From NCBI GenBank assembly GCA_947179485.1, contig OX359247.1, positions 27,194,801 through 27,258,800 of the forward strand: 64,000 bases of DNA. The letters are read 5' to 3'. Positions 21,548-32,947 of the stretch are shown in pieces. The stretch's first letter is position 1. Every line of letters begins with the position of its first letter. Source of the DNA: Allacma fusca. Taxonomy: Eukaryota; Arthropoda; Collembola; Symphypleona; Sminthuridae. The position numbers were made by a program, and so were the translations under genes. The notes beneath the pieces are model-generated. The model did not search any database and was not told the origin of the DNA. It worked only from the letters and a program-made list of their open reading frames with translations.

Positions 21548-24500
21548 AGCGCCGAAAGTCCGGAAGTTTCCCGGTCCCCCGATATCGGGTATTATATCGA
21601 TGGACAGGGCTGGGTCTGTCTGAATCAAGGTCCCGTTCCAATAATGGTGAAGGCGGAACGATTTCGGAACTGTCAGCTTCTTCACCGGAGGGTAGTTCCT
21701 CCCTTGCTGCCACTCGAACTGGTGAAAGTTCCGCTGATAAGGTTGGGGATTGTTGCAGTACGCTTCTGCGTCCCGGGTGTTCAAGTTGTAGTGGGTCATA
21801 GTTAGGTCGGGTAATTCCTTCGGGCCATACCGATGCCGCTGCAATTTCACCCGCAGGTGTTGGGTCTCTTCTGTGGTGGGTAATAATTGAAGAGTCAGAG
21901 TCGGAGCGGGGTCGACATTCATGTTGGATAAGCGGGCTGGCCCAGGTGACTGATTTGGAGCAGTAGGCGGGGCGGGCCGACGATGGGACATCAGTGAGGG
22001 CACGGATCTCGGAGGGTGCATAAGGTTCGGGACCATCTGGCGTGGGTGAGTCGCTCGAGGTCTGTGAATGGCCTGGAAGTGGATCAGAGCCATGGGCGGA
22101 TGCGGGTAATTGGGCGTTGGTAAGAGAGGCCGCATTTTGTTCAGAGCCGGGATTGAGATCTAAAACAGAGTCAGAGGAACAAAGTTTTAGTTCACAGACA
22201 TGGTATATATTGTTAAAGTGTTGGTATCGGCCAGGGGGAATATCTAGCTCAACAATATTATCAGTTACGAGGGTTTTGATGGTGAAAGTTCCTTCAAATC
22301 TAGGGGTGAGGCTGGCGGTAATACCTTTACTAGCGTTAGAAAGAGGATGAGTCCGTAGCATAACTGAGTCGCCAACTTTATAGGCTACTTTAGTGTGTCT
22401 CTCATTATAATACTTTTGATAGTGTTCCTGAGCAGCAATAATATTCTCCCTTGCAATAGAACGAAGGAGAGCCATACGTTCGGCGAAATTATTTCTAGGG
22501 CTAATACCTGGTAGTTGTAAATTTAAAGTTATCAAATGGAGTTCTCAACTCGTGGCCAAAATTTAAATAGGCGGGGGTAAACTGTGTAGACTCATTTACG
22601 TTTGAGTGAATCGCTAAGGCTATCTCCTTTACACATTTATCCCAGTCTTTCATACGTTCCGTTATGGCAATAATTATTGACTTTATCGTCTTGTGGTAGG
22701 CTTCGACAGCATTGCTCTGGGGGTGAAACGCAGTAGTGTGGAAAGACCTAATACTTAACTCAGAGCAGAACCGTAGATACTGTCGGGACGTGAATTGACT
22801 GCCCTGGTCAGACATTATAGCTTTGGGTAAGCCCCAACGACAGAATACTTCCCAGAACCTAGATATAACCTGGTTAGTGGTGGCTGACCTGATAGGAAAA
22901 ATCTCTACCCACTTAGTGAAATAATCTAGAACTACAAAAAGGTATTTGTTTTGCTGTCCTGACGTAGTATACGGGCCCATCAAATCAATACTTAGTAGCT
23001 CCCACGGAGCATCTGCAAAAGGTGAGGTGGCATGACCAGCGGGTTTCTTTCGGGGAATCTTAGTTTTCTTGTACGTGGTACAGTGAAAATTAAATTTAGC
23101 CACATCTCTACGTAAGGTTCGCCAATAACATCGGTCCTCAACGGCTTTATAAGTTTAACTAATACCAAAATGGCCGGATATAGGACTGCTATGAAAAATC
23201 TCAAGCGTCTTCTGACGGAGCGAGGCTGGAACCCAAACCTTCCAAAACCTAGCTTCGCTCTCCCAAGGTTTACCTCTAGGACCAACGTACTTCATAAGCA
23301 TTCCATCATGTAGGGTAGCATCTTTTGCTAATTTAGTAACTCGCTGAATTAGAGTAGTGTCAGTTGGGAGAGAGTTATCAAGTAGATAGGTATAGACTAA
23401 ACCTAATTCGCGACACTTTTTCTGCTCGGAGATCATAGAGGAAGTTGGGATAGCCTGACTAGATCGGATATAAAAGAGTTCCGAGCTGCGTGAGAGAGCA
23501 TCAGCAACGATGTTGGATTTTCCCTTACGATAAACTATGTCGAAGTCATAACCTAGAAGTTCCATCTTCCATCGTCCTAATCTACCGGTTGGCTCCTTTA
23601 ACTTCATTAGCCAGGTTAACGCTCTGTGATCAGTCTCGATAGTAAAATGTGTAAACTCGATATAGCCCTGAAATTTCCTAACAGCCCATATGACGGCTAA
23701 GCACTCAATCTCACTGGCGCTATACCGGGTCTCTGCATCTTTGAGGAGTCTACTGATGAACCTGACCGGATATCGGATCCCTTCATGCTCTTGTTGCAAT
23801 ACAGCGCCAAGACCGGTGGCGCTACCATCTGTAGTGATCGTGAAGGGTCTACGAAGATCAGGGAGGTGAAGTTGAGTAATGTCGGTAATACTTGAGGTTA
23901 TTCGAGCGAATGCATCTTGTTGGGGGGGTCCCCAGGAAAAAGGAGTTTTAGATTTCAATAGGTTGGTAATGGGTTTGCAGGTTTGACTGTAATCAGGGAT
24001 AAATAATCGGTACCAACCGACGAAGCCAATAAATCGCTGAATAGCCTTCACTGTTTTAGGTACGGGGAAATTAGTGATGGCCTCGATATATTCGGGATCA
24101 GGAAATACTTTTCCTCCCTCAACTATGAATCCTAAAACTTTCACTCGTTTAATACCTATCTCAACCTTGTTTGGATGGAGAGTAAACTTCGCGTTAGCAA
24201 GCCGTTCTAGAATCTCCTCGTAGTTGTCTAATAGTGCGGGGATTTGGCGACCTAGTGTAATTATGTCGTCGAAATAAGTAGGACTATGAGTCTGTTTGAG
24301 ATCCCCGAATACTTTATCGGTTATACGGTGGAAAGAGGATGGGGCATTACAAAGACCATCAATTAGTGTGGTATTCATGTATAATCCACGGGGGGTCAAG
24401 AAAGCAGTTTTCACCTGATCCTCTTCCCGTATTTTGATCTGGTGATAGGCCTTTACTAAATCTGACTTAATGAAATAAATCCCTTCAGCTAGGCTACAGA

Positions 24501-25358
24501 GGATCTGATCGATGCGGGCAATAGGGTAACGATCTTTAATAGTGACGTCGTTTAGTTCGGAATAATCTACGGTAACTCTAAAAGTACCGTCAGATTTGGG
24601 GCGTATAACTGTATTGAAAGCCCAGGGCCCAGTGCATGGTTTAATTAAGCCTAGGTCTAACCACTCGTTAACAGTGTTGGTTAGAATTGTCTTTTTAGCC
24701 TCGTTCATGAAGCGGGGCTTCTGATAGATAGGTTTAGCATTACCTGTGTCAATCTCATGCTCATATAGAGTACATAAGCCCGGGCGGGCGGAGAAAACGT
24801 GTCGGTATTTCAATAGAAGAGATCTACAACGGACTCTATCGGGGGTCGAAAAGAACTCTGACCCAGAGAGCCTATCTACATCTAGTGGGACATCCGTGAA
24901 CATACATATTTCATTCCGGAGTGGGAAATTCTCAAACGCCCATTGTACATCGTGGAAGTCTCTAAAGTGCCAATTAATGCTTTCTACATCTATAACTATC
25001 TTAAGTGAAGAAATGAAATCTCTACCAAGAATAACATCTCTAGGTAAACTGGGAATAATTAGAAATTTTCGGCAGCATGCTTTGCCATAAAACGTAAATC
25101 TAAGCAGAACTTCCCCAATTGCAGAGCAAGAGCCCTGCGCAAGAATAATGGGGGTATCATTCAACCGAACAAGAGAACGAGACTTAACATTAGAATAAAC
25201 TTTATTACTTATAGAACTACAGGTGCTCCCTGTATCTAAAAGCCCAGAGTAGGCTGTGGCGAAGAAGGCAATATTTACAAGCGGGATATTATCCGGTCGT
25301 GAGAGGAGTAGTTCGATAGGCCGAGAGTCTGAAAGGTACAGAGTCTCGGCTATTGGCC
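21540..25358 (-). pseudogene. pol: gypsy pol: protease, RT, RNase H, integrase (interrupted)
   Basis: Domains in order on the minus strand. Aspartic protease with LLDTGST (DTG at 25228-25236) and ILGRDF. Reverse transcriptase with an unusual YFDD catalytic box (24265-24276; YLDD or YVDD is commoner in gypsy). RNase H with TTDGSATGLGA and ETDHRALTWL. Integrase with an H/H zinc part near SPISGHFG, then D, D and E in SIDLMGP, SDQGSQF and NAVEAYH. A GPY-like region contains LTPRFEGTF. The C-terminal tail is Pro/Ser-rich and ends HRYNTRYRG...RRYD. Breaks: in-frame TAA at 23155-23157 inside the integrase zinc domain; the second zinc cysteine is replaced by tyrosine (HCTTY); and a frame change near 22530 between integrase core and tail. 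Pol is entered from gag by the -1 signal at 25320-25365. Confidence 0.9.
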
Positions 25359-25365
25359 GTTTCCC
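25320..25365 (-). promoter_or_regulatory. -1 ribosomal frameshift signal at the gag/pol junction
   Basis: On the minus strand the heptamer G GGA AAC (25365-25359) lies in the gag frame and fits X XXY YYZ. Eight bases later GCCGAGA (25350-25344) can pair with TCTCGGC (25326-25320), giving a 7-bp stem with a 17-nt loop. The gag stop TAG (25352-25350) lies between slip site and stem. The protease frame is open through this point in the -1 frame. Spacing and heptamer match classic retroviral sites. Confidence 0.8.
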
Positions 25366-26636
25366 TTAAGGGAAGGACAGTTCGATTTGTAGTGGCCAGT
25401 CTCCTTGCATTTGTAGCATGTGATTGTGGACATGTCTACCGGCCGTTTAGGAGAAGGGCTACGGCTCGGCTGGGGTCGGCCTCGGGGCCCAGGGCTAGTA
25501 GAACGATGGGTGCTCTCACGGGAGCTTGACCGAAAGCGATTCCCGGACGCATTTCGAGAGTCTTCTCGTAAGCTTTCTCGAGATCTATCCCTAGAGGTAC
25601 GGCTAGTTCCTGAGTTATGAAAATAGCGGAACGGATCAATAGCCGGGAACTTTAACTTGAGGTCGGCCTCAGTCGGTTGGCCTGGTGTAGTCAAATGTGA
25701 CTCGACGATCCCTGAAGATTTAATGGAGCGGGCAGGAACCCAAGCGCATGACGGCTCCAGAGATTGCTCGAATTCCCGAGGGAGCTTATAGTCTCGAGTG
25801 TGCTTAATTTGCTCCTGAATAACGTGTGCAGCGCTGGCGAGTTCCCGCATGGTGCGGAAAGTGCGGTTCATGACGTAGAACCTGTACTTTGGGTGCATGA
25901 GGGAAATAATCTTGGCTACCTTAACGTCGTCACTAGCATTAGGTTCAAGCCGCATATAGTAACAATTAATAGCTTGAATAAAAGAAGTGAGGGGCTCATC
26001 GGGACCCTGGTAGCGCTCTTCTAGCTCTTTCCTTAATTCTACTGAATAGCCCACAGCTTGGAACTCTCGCCTAAGCGCTACTTTAAAAGCGTCGAGTGTA
26101 GCAAAAGGTCCTAAGAATTTAAGCCAACGATAGGCAGGACCGTCGAGAGAAAGGGGCAAATTTTTAGCCAGCATGTCGGCATCAGAATATCCGACTGCAA
26201 TCTGGTAGCGTTCAAGCTCCTCCATATAATCAAAGGGAGTCTTTCTATCGGAGGCTCCACTGTATTCGGGGATCTTAATGTCACATGTGCGTAGTAGGGG
26301 AGACCCTCGGTCTATCTGTGGTTGGGCTGCATGAGCCCCTGTAGCATGGGCTTGGCCCCGATTGGCTGCAGCGGCAGCAGCATTGGCAGCATTAGAAGGG
26401 ACTGCCGAAGCAGCTGTAGCTCTGGCTAATTCTTGTCGGAGCTGCTCTATGCGTAGTTGGTTTTCCGCATTAAGTCTATCGGACAAGAGTGTCCAAAACG
26501 GAGCATGCATGTCCGCGTTCATAAACTGCTGCATAATAGATTCAGTAATGGACACAAGTGTAATTTGGGGACCGTCTACCTGGCCGGATGCCCCTTCTGC
26601 TTCAGCCGCAGCATTTCTCCTACCTCGTCCTGACAT
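25350..26636 (-). CDS. gag: gypsy gag polyprotein (428 aa)
   Basis: Intact frame from ATG 26636 to TAG 25350. The N terminus is low in complexity (alanine-rich, residues about 90-120). A central region with DIKIPEYSG, TPFDYMEELERYQ and LDGPAYRWLKFLG fits the retrotransposon gag (UBN2/Retrotrans_gag-like) capsid fold. An arginine/serine-rich stretch follows (about 350-400). A single CCHC zinc knuckle CYKCKETGHYKSNC lies at residues about 407-420, close to the end. The product would form the capsid and bind element RNA. It overlaps the frameshift site that opens pol. Confidence 0.9.
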   Translation of the reverse strand: MSGRGRRNAAAEAEGASGQVDGPQITLVSITESIMQQFMNADMHAPFWTLLSDRLNAENQLRIEQLRQELARATAASAVPSNAANAAAAAANRGQAHATGAHAAQPQIDRGSPLLRTCDIKIPEYSGASDRKTPFDYMEELERYQIAVGYSDADMLAKNLPLSLDGPAYRWLKFLGPFATLDAFKVALRREFQAVGYSVELRKELEERYQGPDEPLTSFIQAINCYYMRLEPNASDDVKVAKIISLMHPKYRFYVMNRTFRTMRELASAAHVIQEQIKHTRDYKLPREFEQSLEPSCAWVPARSIKSSGIVESHLTTPGQPTEADLKLKFPAIDPFRYFHNSGTSRTSRDRSRESLREDSRNASGNRFRSSSRESTHRSTSPGPRGRPQPSRSPSPKRPVDMSTITCYKCKETGHYKSNCPSLKGNGQ

Positions 26637-27108
26637 ACTGGGTACGTAGGGAAAGCTTACAAAACAAAAAGAAATACTAGACGGCGACCCGTGAAGGAGG
26701 CCAATCAGACTAAAATAAACTAGACAGCAGCCAAAACCGTGAGGGAGTGACTACTATACCGTAGAGCAACCGTGAGGAAGCAACTACACAAAATCCACTG
26801 CCCAGGGAGCTCGTGAGAGTTGTGGACAAAATCCTATCTCTTCCTGCAAGCAAGAGATGGCCCCACAATCTATAGCCCTAACGAAGACTACTTGAGATAA
26901 TATTCGCTAGGTGGCCGTGCTAAGAGAGTGGACTAAAATACACCTACTCGTGAACGTAGCTAGCCTAATTACTTAACCCCAATCCTAGATTAATTAGAAG
27001 TACTTAACCTAACTCTTAATCTAGATCCTACTTCAATAAAAGTAGCTAAATAAATCTAAACTAACTAATCTATCTGTGAGATAGAGACAGCACAGAAAAA
27101 TAACTCAA

Positions 27109-27125
27109 TCCTGGCAGGATCGCCA
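27109..27125 (-). other. Primer-binding site, tRNA-Arg type
   Basis: Two bases inside the 5' LTR the minus strand reads TGGCGATCCTGCCAGGA. Its complement TCCTGGCAGGATCGCCA matches, from memory, the 3' end of arthropod tRNA-Arg(ACG), including the terminal CCA, over 17 nt. Confidence 0.7.
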
Positions 27126-27127
27126 CT

Positions 27128-28308
27128 TGTAATGAACCACCTAGCTTATTACCTGTGCTATGTAATAATGGTAGTAGCATATACAAAAGTCTGAATAAAT
27201 ATAGTCGGTTTTATTCAAGTATCCCAGCGAATGAGTTATAATAAATTACCCAGGAACCATTTACCGTGAGGTAGAGGCGCAAATAAATATATACAATACG
27301 ACTGACGTCTTCCCTAGATCACACTTACATCCCTTATTAACTCGGTATAGCTCTGATATTAGTAATAATTAGAGACAATGATCAGTATAATAGTGAGGAC
27401 TCACACTTGTGGTAGTTTTACAAGTTCTGACAATTATATTGGGCTCACGTTAAAGATACGGACTCATCCTTAATTAATTACCTATTATATCCCTGGAAGA
27501 AGTTTTCCTCGGCAGAATGCCCTAAACCTAAGAGGAGGCCCTACTCTGCACCTCTAACGAGAGTGTAGAGTCCTATCAGAGCCGGACCCTATCCCACAAG
27601 TACGGGAAAGATGGTACCTGTAGGCTAATATACGCCGTGGAAGTGGCTAGGGACTTATACAGCACACAACCGAGAATATAGTGGCATATACGCATAGGAT
27701 AGATTTCATAATAATTTAATATAGAGCCAATATACGAAAAATAAATATGCTGCAACAATATAGCAAGGCTAATAAAGCTAGCAGCAATATAGAATAATAT
27801 ATAGGGTAGGTAAGTATAAATGCCCAGGTCGTACCTATGAAGATTTCCTGCTTGAGAGAAATCCAACAGGACAGGGTATGGAGAATCGTACCTGCAAATA
27901 TAAAAAAGTCAAGTAGGTAGGTACGACTCTTCATATCCTACCAAACGGCATACCCTAATAAAATGATTGAGAAGAAATCATAGAAGGGTTCTTACCAATG
28001 AGAGTAGGATTATGCCGAAAATAGGTAGAGATGTAGTTGGGGCAGGCACTTGTGAAGAGAGAATGGAGCTGGATATGATGTATGTAATGGAATGGCAGGG
28101 ATTAGGTAGGGTTATGTGGAGGATGTGTGAGCAAGAGGTGAGTGGATGGGGAAAAGGGTAGCTACGCCCTCGCGGTAAGTATAGTACTTTGAATTGTACT
28201 GTGTGTGTGGGAGCAGGAGTAAGTCAGGTAAGTATTTTTTCCTTTTCATAATGTTAGTTTAATTTATAATTACTAGGTTAGCATACATAATTCAATATAA
28301 TTATGACA
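27128..28308 (-). repeat. 5' LTR of the gypsy element
   Basis: 1181 bp with TGTAATGAACC...TATAATTATGACA ends on the plus strand, nearly identical to 18717-19897. As the upstream LTR of a minus-strand element it should carry the promoter. I could not assign U3/R/U5 limits. Confidence 0.95.
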
Positions 28309-28561
28309 ACTTTCTTAACGTTACAGAAGAAATCGAAGGATTGTGATACTTTTTCTGAAGACTGAAGGAAGCCTTCACAAAAACTGGGAATGAAGTATTT
28401 TGAAGGAAGGGTTCCTATATATTAGCCCTCTAAGATCGTGAAGGCTTCCAGGTACACGAAATATCTTAAACGTGAAAGCATATCATAGAACATACATGTA
28501 GAACTATAGATAAGATTAGCATTAACTCAGTCTCATGAAATACCTGAAAGTCAAGTGCGGG

Positions 28562-28932
28562 CAGGGGTAGGATTTTTGTGGGAAGACGGGAAGATTCTTC
28601 CCAGGGAAAAAATATTTTTGGCAGGGAAAATCTCAAAGGGAAGGTATTTATTTTTACGAACAGGGATTTTTATAATCGTTGACCTTTTTGGTAGGGAATT
28701 TCAAATTTGTTGATGTGTTTCAGGGAAATTTGTAATACAAACAGGGATTATTAGATTGATTAGTCAAATTTGGCAGGAATTTTACGTCTTCCACGGGATT
28801 TTTTGCCAACAGGGATTTTGAAAATCGTTGACCGATTTTTGAAGTCGTTGAGGACCTCACAATGGGATATAATTATCATCTGGGAGATTCAGAAATAATC
28901 TTCCAGGGAGATTTACAAAAATCCGACCCCTG
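28562..28932. mobile_element. Non-autonomous hAT-type element (MITE), copy 2
   Basis: Ends CAGGGGTAGGATTTTTGT (left) and, on the minus strand, CAGGGGTCGGATTTTTGT (right). A perfect 8-bp duplication AGTGCGGG flanks it (28554-28561 and 28933-28940). It is the same family as 2115-2505, sharing GGGAAGATTCTTCCCAGGG and the GGCAGGGATTTT words. 371 bp, non-coding. Confidence 0.85.
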
Positions 28933-28940
28933 AGTGCGGG

Positions 28941-29228
28941 TTCAGGTTCGGTTCGTCGAAATAACATCGGACCCGAACTTCAGATATTTTTTCAGGTACT
29001 GCCATTATAGCAATACCCGATAAAAAATACCTGACAACTAAAGTATTTGCTCGGATCCGACTGGGCAAATTCGGGTCGAGGAAAATTTGTACCTAAAATT
29101 TCAGGCATGAGTCTGGTGAGAAACCTTATTTTTTGATACCTGAAAGCAGCTCTATTTCTAATGTGCCTTCGGTAGCGCGATTAAATGAGAGAATATACAT
29201 AAATGGTATAAGCCTTACATGATTAACC
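28941..29228. repeat. GGTTCGGGT-word array
   Basis: Words such as TTCAGGTTCGG, CGGACCCGAAC, ATACCCGA, CGGATCCGAC and AAATTCGGGTCGAG recur at 28941-29100. No terminal repeats were identified. It is probably the remnant of another word-array element. Confidence 0.4.
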
Positions 29229-29236
29229 CGGGCTCC

Positions 29237-32200
29237 CTGGACCATAGATGCATATTTTAATCTCGCTCACCCTCAACTCACGCTCATTGCCCATGAATCA
29301 TGCATCCATCGCCTCACTGCACCTCACAATTTTGTTTACATTTTTTAATCGCCCTCACGCTCATGAGCCCACCAAGAAACAATTATACGCTCACCCTCGC
29401 ACTCATGAGGGCACTCATTCAATCGACACGTACATTGGGCTCGGCTAGTTTAGTTGTATGCTATTTATTGAAATTTTCCATGTACATATATGTACTCATT
29501 TTACTACTAGGCTCCTATCAGTCAACGTATAAGGATAAAATCAGAAACAAAAGGTCATACACTGATTAATTATGAATGCTGCTGTAGTTGAATTTTAGTT
29601 CTGGTTTAATTGAACAAATTGGAAATGCGATTCTGCAATGCACCTGCAATGCTAAAAAGCCGCTCAACCGCTCCGGAAGAAGCTGGAAAATCTAGATATG
29701 TTCTAGCAAGTTGACTGAAAATTGGAAATTGTTTATCATTAGCTTTCCAAAACAATAACGGGTCAGCATCTTCACTTTCAAACGGCAGCTCCAAATATCT
29801 TAGCAATTCATTCTTAGCTGCTTCCTGTGACTGCTGAACTGATTTTTTAAGTTTCTCCTCTAATGTGATTCAAGAGCGACTTGGACTTCGTTGCAGGGTT
29901 TTCTGCAACATTTTCAACAGTTTGGGCAACTGCAGTATCGAGTTTTCCTTTCTCCATTTGATATTTTTCCTCCAATATTTTTGTAGCAAGTACTGCCGAG
30001 ATTTGACCGCCATTTAACATGTGTTCCCCTTAGGGTGTCAAAAGATTAATTGTTTACAGAAATACTAACCAATAAACTATTGATAAATTCAACCAATTGA
30101 CGCTATTAATTAAATACTTGTAAACCATTAAAGCAAATAGATTTAAACGGTGGCCTAACATTGTTGCAAGTAATAAATTTTCATCCGAGTAAATAGAGTG
30201 CCTCACAATAGTTAGTTTTTTAGATTTTTCGGTTGAATTGGATATTGTAAATCCGAATCTGTCTTGCATGCTTGATAATAAGGTCTGTTTTAATTCCTGC
30301 ATGTCCGCATCACCTTCGACATTTACATCCAGAATAGCTGTATATTGATTGAATTTAAAAAATAAATTGCGACGAGAAATACCTTGTAAATATATTTAAA
30401 TATTTCTAGTAATTATGAATCATTATTTATGCTTGTAATTAACATACCTTTGTAGGCACGCGTCAAAACTGGAATTATCAAAGAAGTTACATGATTAGCT
30501 TGAAGTACGTTTATGGCTTCCGTAAGTGTTGAAAGCAGGTTTGACATAATTCCCATTTTATTGTAATCGAAACATGAAAATGAAACTTTACGGGTCATTT
30601 TGGTTGCCATCGTCTCTCGTAAAACAGTGTCAAGTGCTTCTCAAACTTTGGGCTAAAATCAAAGACATTAGCGTACATAAATATAAGAATGGTAAATAAT
30701 GAATGATTTTAAGGGAGTTAATGGTTAGAGAACTTTTTAAAAATTCATTAAATCGATGAGGCGCTCCATAACATTTTTACAGCATTCCACCTTGTGTCAG
30801 CTTGATTCACTAATCCTTTACCAGCAATAGCTTTAAATTTGCTGTGCCAAAATGGCGAATTATGGAAAAATGACTTCAAAGTCCTCAAACTTTTGACTAA
30901 TTCTTTAACGGAAGTGTTGGACAATATGGAATCTTTTATAACCAACTGCAAAAGATGGCAGAAGCAAGGATGTTTTGTGAGCGACGATTTAAATTTTTTT
31001 GAAGCTCTGTAATAACATTGGTTAGGATTTTATCTTCAATATCAGTATTATGACAATCCTCATCATCCAAAAACTCTTCCATGTCTTCCCACTAATCGGT
31101 ATCATCAGACATTTCGTCCACATCGTGTAAAGGAAACTCCGGAGGATAGTCACTTTTGAAAGCTGCAATCATGTTGCTTGCGTTGTCTCCAACGATGAAT
31201 CCGACCTAGCAATATGTATGCACAATCAGTATGTACATAACAAATCGCGTACATTTTACATTCAAGTTGAAATTTACATTTTCAGTTTTGATTCCATATG
31301 CGTCAGGCGAAACACTGTCAAATACTCGTCTAATACAGGGTGCATCATGGCGATGAGTAAAGTGCCTGAAGCCAATTGTGTAATTTGGATTTTCCATCTT
31401 TAGTAATGAACTGGACTTTAATTCCAAGTATAGATTGCTTCTGACGATCCGTCCACAAGTCCAGCATAACATGCAAACATCTATTTTCAAATTTACGAAA
31501 AACGTTTTTGAGTTTCTCCTGGACCTGAAATTAAAAGCACAATTAAAACCATGATTATTACAAATCATAATTATATTTGACAACGACGTTATAAATAGTC
31601 GAATATAAATCTGAACCTCCGTTTTAAATTGTGTTCGAATTTTTCAACTTAGAGTTGTTCGTGAAACAAGGCGAATCTGACTGTTTAAAATACGAATAAG
31701 CTTGATAAATGATGGCCGTTTAATTAAATCCAACGGTAAACAGTCAATACAAATGCAATCGATGAGATCTTGAATAAATCTGAACTGGACTGGATGTGTA
31801 CTGGAATAGGAACCACTATTACTCGGGCTCGTCTACTTGCACTTAGCAAACAAATCTGTAATAGGGGAGTAATTTCCAGAAAGTTTTGAGCTCGCTCCAG
31901 CTAATGGTTCTTCAGATCCAAATTCCTCCGGATGAATAAGCTGTTAAATAACATCTTCATACGTAAAACTATGGTTTACAATTTTTAATTCGGGAGATTT
32001 TTAAATAATTGTACAATATTATTTAGCTTTTATACCTCTAAATGACGTTTAAATTTATAGAACGGCGACCCTGATATTTTGGCTGACTTTTTCGGCAATT
32101 ATTGATAGTAAGTTTCACATAACAAACAGGTCATCATTATTGATTCTCTTTTACTATCCTTCTCTGGCTTAAAATGTCCTTCGTATCTATATTATTTTTT

Positions 32201-32939
32201 AATATCGGCTGGGAGTTGGAAGAATGTGAGCTTCTTCTGTGTTTCATTTTTTATGATCAACTCCCGGTTGTCTAAAGAACTTTCTATGCAGCTTTCAGAA
32301 TTATCTTCGGAATTCTCAAATATTTCTAGCTCATTCTCACACATTTGCTCCTTTTCTGGGTGTATTGCAGGTGATTTTCATAAAGTTGTGCAAGCTGGCG
32401 TTTGAATCTTTCCATAATATTTTTTGTTTGAGCTTGGTTTCCTTTTTGAAACCGAGAGTTTGTTTTTCACAGTGGATTTTCGTTGGATTCGGTTGTTCAA
32501 AGTTGTTGCGATGTGTTGTTTTTGATTTGCTGCACTCATTTTCAAAACCGAAATGCTTTTTTCTTAAATTAACGTGACTCGTCTACATGCAATTCGTAGA
32601 ACTTGAGGACAATTCTCTAGGACATTGATAATAATACGCAACTGGTATTTCACTTTTTGCCAAAGAAAAACGCTGCACAGGTAATTATACATGTGGATCA
32701 TACTAGATTGCATTATATGTATTTATTTCCGCGTTTGGCTGTGCCTTGAGTGCGATAAATCTCTCTCACACTCACTGGTGATTACAATATGAGTGCATAT
32801 TGCCCTCACGCTCATTTTAATGAGTGCATAACAAATATGCAACCACTCACCCTCATACAGTGATTACAACGTTGCCCTCATCCAAGTGAGCGTGAGCGTT
32901 GCCCTCATCCCTCATGAGGGTGTGCATCTATGCCCTGGA
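29237..32939. mobile_element. hAT transposon, transposase-bearing but decayed (3.7 kb)
   Basis: The ends share CATAGATGCA in inverted orientation: CTGGACCATAGATGCA at the left, TGCATCTATGCCCTGGA at the right. Flanking 8-mers CGGGCTCC (29229-29236) and CAAGCTCC (32940-32947) match at 6 of 8. Inside both ends lie arrays of CTCATGAGGG/CACCCTCAC-type words (29255-29440 and 32755-32930) in opposite orientation. The middle encodes remnants of a hAT transposase on the minus strand, which ties the TIR-plus-word-array architecture seen elsewhere in the window to the hAT superfamily. Confidence 0.7.
29606..32110 (-). pseudogene. hAT transposase remnants
   Basis: Minus-strand pieces in hAT order. A BED-finger-like piece (CLLC ... 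FYKFKRHLE, about 32110-32040) has a stop inside. LDLWTDR (31464-31444) fits the first catalytic-aspartate block. VGDNASNM (31190-31170) fits the second. Further on come a block with DTRWNAVKML (within 30748-30951) and the C-terminal dimerisation domain (29606-29806) with FWKANDKQFPIFSQLAR and FPASSGAVERLFS. Stops and frame changes between the pieces make this a pseudogene, although some gaps could be short introns. The wording is closest to ZBED/Hermes-like hATs by eye. Confidence 0.85.
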
Positions 32940-32947
32940 CAAGCTCC

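Larger units (their letters stand above)
18717..28308 (-). mobile_element. Ty3/gypsy LTR retrotransposon, full length, 9.6 kb
   Basis: It is bounded by two direct repeats of 1181 bp with TG...CA ends and a 4-bp target duplication ACTT (18713-18716 and 28309-28312; AACTT if the terminal A is shared). Transcription runs on the minus strand: 5' LTR 28308-27128, primer site, gag, -1 frameshift, pol (protease, RT, RNase H, integrase), a third ORF, polypurine tract, 3' LTR. I counted about 8 differences between the LTRs (about 99.3% identity), so insertion was recent. Even so, pol carries at least one nonsense codon and one frame break, so this copy looks non-autonomous as sequenced. Confidence 0.95.

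Noticed and set aside
21548..22135. Upstream extension of the gypsy third ORF to 612 codons
   Set aside because: This part overlaps the pol tail in another frame and reads as proline-rich shadow. The ATG at the pol stop is a better start.
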